Below, one piece after another: positions 60,166-64,000 of a DNA stretch of 64,000 bases; the first letter of the stretch is position 1, and the number at the start of each line of letters is the position of its first letter. The stretch lies in NCBI RefSeq assembly GCF_003369915.1, contig NC_046673.1, forward strand, positions 22,063,718 to 22,127,717. Reading direction: 5' to 3'. The position numbers were made by a program, and so were the translations under genes. The DNA is from Drosophila miranda (taxonomy: Eukaryota; Arthropoda; Insecta; Diptera; Drosophilidae). The notes beneath the pieces are model-generated. The model was not told the origin of the DNA, made no database searches, and worked only from the letters and a program-made list of their open reading frames with translations.

Positions 60166-60454
60166 ACTGAATCTTCTTCAGTTTGCCCGTAGTATTTGTA
60201 CGTTGTAAATTTTTGATTAAGTATGAGTATGAGAACAAGTATTTTTTTAAGTGATGCTCTCGTCGTTCCATTAGAAATTTAACGTCTTTTGTGTAAACGG
60301 TATCGACTACGCCCGTATCGATGGTCTTTCGAACATCTTGGAGCGCTCCCACACCCCTATCATATCAAAATTCACGCTGATCGATGGGTCACACCGGCAC
60401 CAAAAAACATGGCATTCTTTAGCAGAGTGATATGGCCATGCCGGAAGTATTTGT

Positions 60455-60922
60455 TTAAATTGAAATACAATTATCTGGAGGCGGCGGCCGCCACCCAGGC
60501 CGGGGAATTTGTGGTCTCTGGGCCAGTGATGCCAGATTTTGAGCGTCAAAATATGTTAGATGCAAGTCGAGGAAATCAATAAAGAGCTCCGTCAAGTACG
60601 TGTACATTTTGGTCTCAATGTTCTTCTCAATATCCGCATGGCCGAGCGTATTCGTCTTGAAGAGAATGCGTTTCATCAGCGCTCTATTGCGACTGGTCAA
60701 ACTTTTGACTTTGTGCACATCTGTGATCAGCCAACTCTGATGCTTGGACCATGAGTAGCGAAGCAAGCAACTAAGCTCTTTCTTGTTCAATTGCGAGGGG
60801 TGGTGGATCCTTGCCAGCGTCATCAGTCGAGTCATTGGGTTCTCAGGATTGGGGTCTGCTAGTAACGATCTGATCGCTGAATCAGGATCGGCGAAAATGT
60901 ATCCTTCAGTATATCCAAGCAA
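60455..60922 (-). pseudogene. Host gene fragment, unit 1 (minus strand)
   Basis: An open minus-strand frame of 155 codons beginning MLGYTEGYIFADPDSAIRS, with SLLADPNPENPMTRLM, then SWSKHQSWLITDV and later ELFIDFLDLHLTYFDA. The last 25 codons (IPRPGWRPPPPDNC) look like antisense noise. Protein-like composition and an acceptor-like CAG upstream (ATAATCAG before TTACGGC) suggest an exon of a host gene copied as DNA. I do not recognise it. The copy at 61786-62253 differs by one residue. Confidence 0.4.
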
Positions 60923-60954
60923 ATGAAGCCGTAACTGATTATATTACAGTGGCA

Positions 60955-61380
60955 GATTTTTGTTATAAATTTTATAAATAAGCTGTATTTCATTTGTTAA
61001 CTCATGCGTTAATGAGCTACATAAATCCTCTGCGAAGGAAGATATATTTTAAAATATTGTTACGTTTTTACTGTTCGAGTTTCGGATTGAGAATTTGGTT
61101 GTCTTCATGTAAAGGATCGTTCTGCCTGCAGCTCGGATTTGAGCTGCTCTGAATTTTGCTGGAGACTTTCCTCCAGCTGAGAAGACTACTCAAAATTCTT
61201 ATTTATTTCCACCAATGCCGCCTTTGTACTTTCCAGCTGTCTTTTCTTCGATTCCACTTCCGCCTGGCTGCAGACGAGAGCTGCTGCAGTTTTTCTTGTC
61301 TGCACATTCAGCTCAGCGATATTCTCCTCCAACTTGGTGAACTGTATGCTGCCTTATTTCTCGGAGTCTAACACCTGCTG
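60955..61380 (-). pseudogene. Coiled-coil gene fragment, unit 1 (broken)
   Basis: Minus-strand remnant of a coiled-coil protein, the same sequence as in unit 2 (62286-62768), but here with a premature stop from ATAAGG in place of the Glu codons after DSE (about 61350). It is therefore broken. A CTTCGCAG acceptor and a terminal stretch ending NKNLPL-stop follow, indicating a genomic (intron-containing) copy. Confidence 0.45.
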
Positions 61381-61411
61381 TTGCGGATACTCCTGCTTTT
61401 CCTATATTCAA

Positions 61412-62717
61412 AAGGCCGGCGCCAAGCGCTCTCGGACCAATTCCTTTTCCTCTTATAGTTATTTTTCTAATAATTGTTCTTATATCTATTGACTAAACTG
61501 AATCTTCTTCAGTTTGCCCGTAGTATTTGTACGTTGTACATTTTTGATTAAGTATGAGTATGAGAATAAGTATTTTTTTAAGTGATGCTCTCTTCGTTCC
61601 ATTAGAAATTTAACGTCTTTTGTGTAAACGGTATCGACTACGCCCGTATCGATGGTCTTTCGAACATCTTGGAGCGCTCCCACACCCCTATCATATCAAA
61701 ATTCACGCTGATCGATGGGTCACACCGGCACCAAAAAACATGGCATTCTTTAGCAGAGTGCTATGGCCATGCCGGAAGTATTTGTTTAAATTGAAATACA
61801 ATTATCTGGAGGCGGCGGCCGCCACCCAGGCCGGGGAATTTGTGGTCTCTGGGCCAGTGATGCCAGATTTTGAGCGTCAAAATATGTTAGATGCAAGTCG
61901 AGGAAATCAATAAAGAGCTCCGTCAAGTACGTGTACATTTTGGTCTCAATGTTCTTCTCAATATCCGCATGGCCGAGCGTATTCGTCTTGAAGAGAATGC
62001 GTTTCATCAGCGCTCTATTGCGACTGGTCAAACTTTTGACTTTGTCCACATCTGTGATCAGCCAACTCTGATGCTTGGACCATGAGTAGCGAAGCAAGCA
62101 ACTAAGCTCTTTCTTGTTCAATTGCGAGGGGTGGTGGATCCTTGCCAGCGTCATCAGTCGAGTCATTGGGTTCTCAGGATTGGGGTCTGCTAGTAACGAT
62201 CTGATCGCTGAATCAGGATCGGCGAAAATGTATCCTTCAGTATATCCAAGCAAATGAAGCCGTAACTGATTATATTACAGTGGCAGATTTTTTTTATAAA
62301 TTTTATAAATAAGCTGTATTTCATTTGTTAACTCATGCGTTAATGAGCTACATAAATCCTCTGCGAAGGAAGATATATTTTAAAATATTGTTACGTTTTT
62401 ACTGTTCGAGTTTCGGATTGAGAATTTGGTTGTCTTCATGTAAAGGATCGTTCTGCCTGCAGCTCGGATTTGAGCTGCTCTGAATTTTGCTGGAGACTTT
62501 CCTCCAGCTGAGAAGACTACTCAAAATTCTTATTTATTTCCACCAATGCCGCCTTTGTACTTTCCAGCTGTCTTTTCTTCGATTCCACTTCCGCCTGGCT
62601 GCAGACGAGAGCTGCTGCAGTTTTTCTTGTCTGCACATTCAGCTCAGCGATATTCTCCTCCAACTTGGTGAACTGTATGCTGCCTTCTTCCTCGGAGTCT
62701 AACACCTGCTGTTGCAG
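61412..62717. repeat. 1.3-kb tandem segment, unit 2
   Basis: Second copy of the 60081-61386 segment. It continues to the right into sequence absent from unit 1 (more of the coiled-coil reading frame), so unit 2 is the better-preserved original at its right end. Confidence 0.9.
61786..62253 (-). pseudogene. Host gene fragment, unit 2 (minus strand)
   Basis: Same 155-codon frame as 60455-60922, with a His-to-Asp change in the ITDV-x-KVKS segment. Still open. The parent gene was not recognised, and there is no start-codon context or promoter nearby. Confidence 0.4.
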
Positions 62718-62768
62718 TCGCTCCAACTCGTCTTCGACCGTCCGTAGGGCCTCTTTTCTTCTGTTCAA
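62286..62768 (-). pseudogene. Coiled-coil gene fragment, unit 2
   Basis: Minus-strand frame of 83 codons (NRRKEALRTVEDELERLQQQ onward) with clear heptads (LERLQQQVLDSEEE, FTKLEENIAELNVQTRK), ending NKNFE-stop. It is followed in another frame by SSQLEESLQQNSEQLK and, after a CTTCGCAG acceptor, EDLCSSLTHELTNEIQL to NKNLPL-stop. It resembles the C-terminal part of a long coiled-coil protein (kinetochore or SMC-like in style, parent unknown). Its 5' side joins directly to retroelement gag sequence. Confidence 0.45.
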
Positions 62769-62769
62769 A

Positions 62770-63133
62770 AAGTCGGTTGTGAGAGTTGCTCTATGTCTGT
62801 CGCGAAATCTTGAAGCGACTCCCCGTAACGTTGTACCCTGCCCTTTAGCTCAAAGCGATGAACTTCCTGCATCTGGTCACCACCATATCGACGCTCCAGG
62901 GCAATTCAATAATTCAATTCATCTGCGTCGGGAACCGAATGTAGCATCTCAGTAGCAAGACCATTCCAGGAAATCTCCAAAGCGGACGCACGGTCAGCTT
63001 CCATCCAAATATTCTTCAACGCTGACATCTCGAACTGCGTCATGAAAAAGCTAATTGTTGTGCCATCCAAACTAGGTGTCGCGAATTTCGGTTTGGCTGT
63101 TGTCATGTCGTTATCAGGAACACCCAGTTCCAA
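62770..63133 (-). mobile_element. Retroelement gag-like fragment
   Basis: Minus-strand translation gives MTTAKPKFATPSLDG, TQFEMSALKNIWM, then ALEISWNGLATEML, and after a stop ALERRYGGDQMQEVHR, FELKGRVQRYGESLQDFA. The blocks LERRYGG-x-x-x-x-EVHRFELK and RYGESLQDFATDIEQL are characteristic of Gag of LTR-type insect retroelements. It is interrupted by a stop at about 62906 and ends where the coiled-coil fragment begins. No pol, LTR or primer-binding site is seen. Confidence 0.6.
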
Positions 63134-63214
63134 TTGACGGAATCGGTCATCTATTTAACTATTTTGTTTAAGCATTGCTTAAGTCGAAAAAAAAGCCAGG
63201 ACTAAAAACTGGCC

Positions 63215-63316
63215 AATCTTGTAGAAAATTTATTCATCCATGGCCTAAAATGATGTGGGCAGAACTAAGGGTTTTAGTTGGCCAGAATTATTCAACGGAA
63301 TCTCTAAATTGAGCAA
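63215..63316 (+). repeat. Copy of the 45-kb AT-rich repeat
   Basis: ATCTTGTAGAAAATTTATTCA, ATGTGGGCA and TTCAACGGAAT match the copy at 45590-45700 best. It ends exactly where the TRAP-alpha end copy begins (GAGCAAC then GGCGATGACTAA). Confidence 0.65.
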
Positions 63317-63470
63317 CGGCGATGACTAAATGCAAAGACTGGGCTCCAGTCCAGACCAACAACTCCAACTGAAACAACACCAGCAACAATCCCCCCATTT
63401 CATCCTGTAGGGAGCAAAGTATTAAGTTTCCCAACTATTTACGAGTAGAGATATATATCATTTTCGGTTA
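63317..63470 (+). pseudogene. Copy of the TRAP-alpha gene end
   Basis: Sequence starting GGCGATGACTAAATGCAAAG (last codons, stop and 3' UTR start of TRAP-alpha) matches 52182-52332 almost perfectly, with GACGGCTCC changed to GACTGGGCTCC and one other substitution, until ATTTTCGGT. There the second non-LTR element begins. It cannot encode a protein. Confidence 0.9.
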
Positions 63471-64000
63471 TGTATTTATTTATTAAATTAACAAATTATC
63501 TGTTAATAATGGTACTTAGTTACTAAAGGCGGAAAAAGATAAGTTCAAAGTTAGCTAAATTTAAATGATTATAAATATTGCATGCAATTAGTTTAAGAGA
63601 CAGTTCAGGGGATAGGGTTTGACAGAGGGAGTTATAATTATGGCATAAAACGCTAAAAGGTTCATGATCAGCATAATTAGACCTACATATGGGTAGACGG
63701 ATAGGCCTAAAAGTACGGGTAGGTCTGGATGGAACGGCCAAGTCAATCTGACCCAAGAGAGTTTGGGAGTCAACAGTCCCAAGAAGGAGCTTGTGCACGA
63801 ACATTACGCCATTGCATATTCTGCGATGGTGCAACGACGGCAGGTCAATAAGATTTAGCCTAGACCGGTAGGGTGGCAAGATTCTACCCGAGTCCCAGTT
63901 AAAGTTCCGAAGGGCAAAAATTAAAAATTGCTTTTGCACGGATTCAATAACAGCCTGCTGCTCTTTATACTGCGGGCTCCACACACAAGAACAATACTGC
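63471..64000 (-). mobile_element. Second non-LTR retrotransposon, 3' part
   Basis: Minus-strand 3' end of a non-LTR element, running off the window. The RT C-terminal domain (63523-63984: PQYKEQQAVIESVQKQFLIF, FALRNFNWDSG, LPSLHHRR) is homologous to the element at 55086 (shared IESVQK, FALR-x-NWD, LPSL) but distinct, perhaps 40-50% identical. A short 3' UTR and an AAATAAATAAATACATAA tail follow. It sits inside the copied TRAP-alpha 3' UTR, consistent with target-primed insertion there. Unlike the first element it keeps its 3' end. Confidence 0.85.

Larger units (their letters stand above)
58490..60389 (+). repeat. Duplicated unit, copy B
   Basis: Direct repeat of 52712-55085 without the P-type MITE. 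It has the empty ATCTAGCA site at 59057-59064, the TATA-Inr-DPE triad at 59706/59738/59765, the 23-bp minisatellite at about 59896-59972, and a 100-codon ORF (59863-60165). Beyond 60389 the sequence continues (CACACCGGCACC) into DNA that copy A lacks, showing that copy A is the truncated one. Its right end overlaps the tandem segment that begins at 60081. Confidence 0.9.
60081..61386. repeat. 1.3-kb tandem segment, unit 1
   Basis: Sequence from AAGGCCGGCGCC at 60081 to CTAACACCTGCTGTTGC at 61386 recurs at 61412-62717, offset 1331 bp, with about 99% identity by eye. A 25-bp junction (61387-61411) separates the units. The unit contains the end of the copy-B unit plus fragments of two minus-strand genes, described separately. 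Confidence 0.9.

Noticed and set aside
52712-60389. Copies A and B as the two LTRs of one retrotransposon
   Set aside because: At 1.9 kb they are long for LTRs, I see no TG...CA ends or primer-binding site, and the DNA between them is an inverted non-LTR element, not gag-pol.
60289-60582. Plus-strand ORF with a KYLFKLKYNYLEAAAATQ stretch, and its copy at 61620
   Set aside because: Overlaps the minus-strand 155-codon frame and starts inside unrelated repeat DNA. I could not decide which strand codes, and recorded only the minus-strand fragment as a pseudogene at low confidence.
1-64000. tRNA, rRNA and other structured RNA genes
   Set aside because: I looked for tRNA B-box-like GGTTCGANTCC and found only isolated partial matches without a paired acceptor stem. 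None is supportable by eye.

Overview
The window looks like euchromatic DNA of a Drosophila fly. Introns are short (58-78 bp) with GTRAGT donors. Housekeeping genes are compact and often convergent or divergent. The spacers are AT-rich and full of CAG/CTG, GA and CATATGTA runs, and every recognised protein is insect-like. From memory, the fly orthologues of several genes here (RpS28b, TRAP-alpha, AARSD1, the GRXCR1-like glutaredoxin) lie on the X chromosome of D. melanogaster, so I infer X (Muller A) material, possibly from the obscura group. I could not test this.

Layout. 1-8.85 kb: no convincing gene, only low-complexity DNA. 8.85-12.9 kb: three genes, namely an unrecognised multi-pass membrane protein (-), the E3 ligase March5 (+) and a 70-residue single-pass membrane protein (-). 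12.9-15.1 kb: a decayed minus-strand gene. 15.2-17.2 kb: a large imperfect palindrome. 17.3-19.5 kb: a tandem array with an 818-bp higher-order repeat. 19.9-29.8 kb: the GRXCR1-like glutaredoxin gene (-) with a 7.7-kb first coding intron that hosts a probable unrecorded two-exon gene on the opposite strand. 30-35.8 kb: gene-poor. 35.9-36.9 kb: an ER reticulocalbin-like EF-hand gene (+). 39.4-42.8 kb: a six-exon SLC6 transporter (-). 44.3-44.8 kb: a dead hAT transposase tail. 46.1-52.2 kb: a dense housekeeping cluster of AARSD1 (+), Tim29 (-), an AIRIM/C1orf109-like gene (+), RpS28 (-) and TRAP-alpha (+).

From 52.7 kb to the end the window is a recent patchwork. A 1.9-kb unit occurs twice, at 52.7 and 58.5 kb. 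It carries a textbook TATA-Inr-DPE promoter and a small ORF. The first copy is interrupted by a 471-bp P-element-type MITE with 8-bp target duplications; the second copy preserves the empty site. A non-LTR retrotransposon lacking its 3' end lies between the copies. A 1.3-kb segment with pieces of at least two host genes is then tandemly duplicated, followed by a retroelement gag fragment, a 150-bp copy of the TRAP-alpha gene end, and the 3' part of a second non-LTR element that runs off the window.

The protein-coding content mixes mitochondrial functions (March5, Tim29), ER protein entry and folding (TRAP-alpha, reticulocalbin), translation and its quality control (RpS28, AARSD1, possibly AIRIM) and membrane transport (SLC6). 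I see no operon-like functional grouping. The most interesting parts are the nested gene, the palindrome plus satellite block, and the 52.7-64 kb duplication complex.
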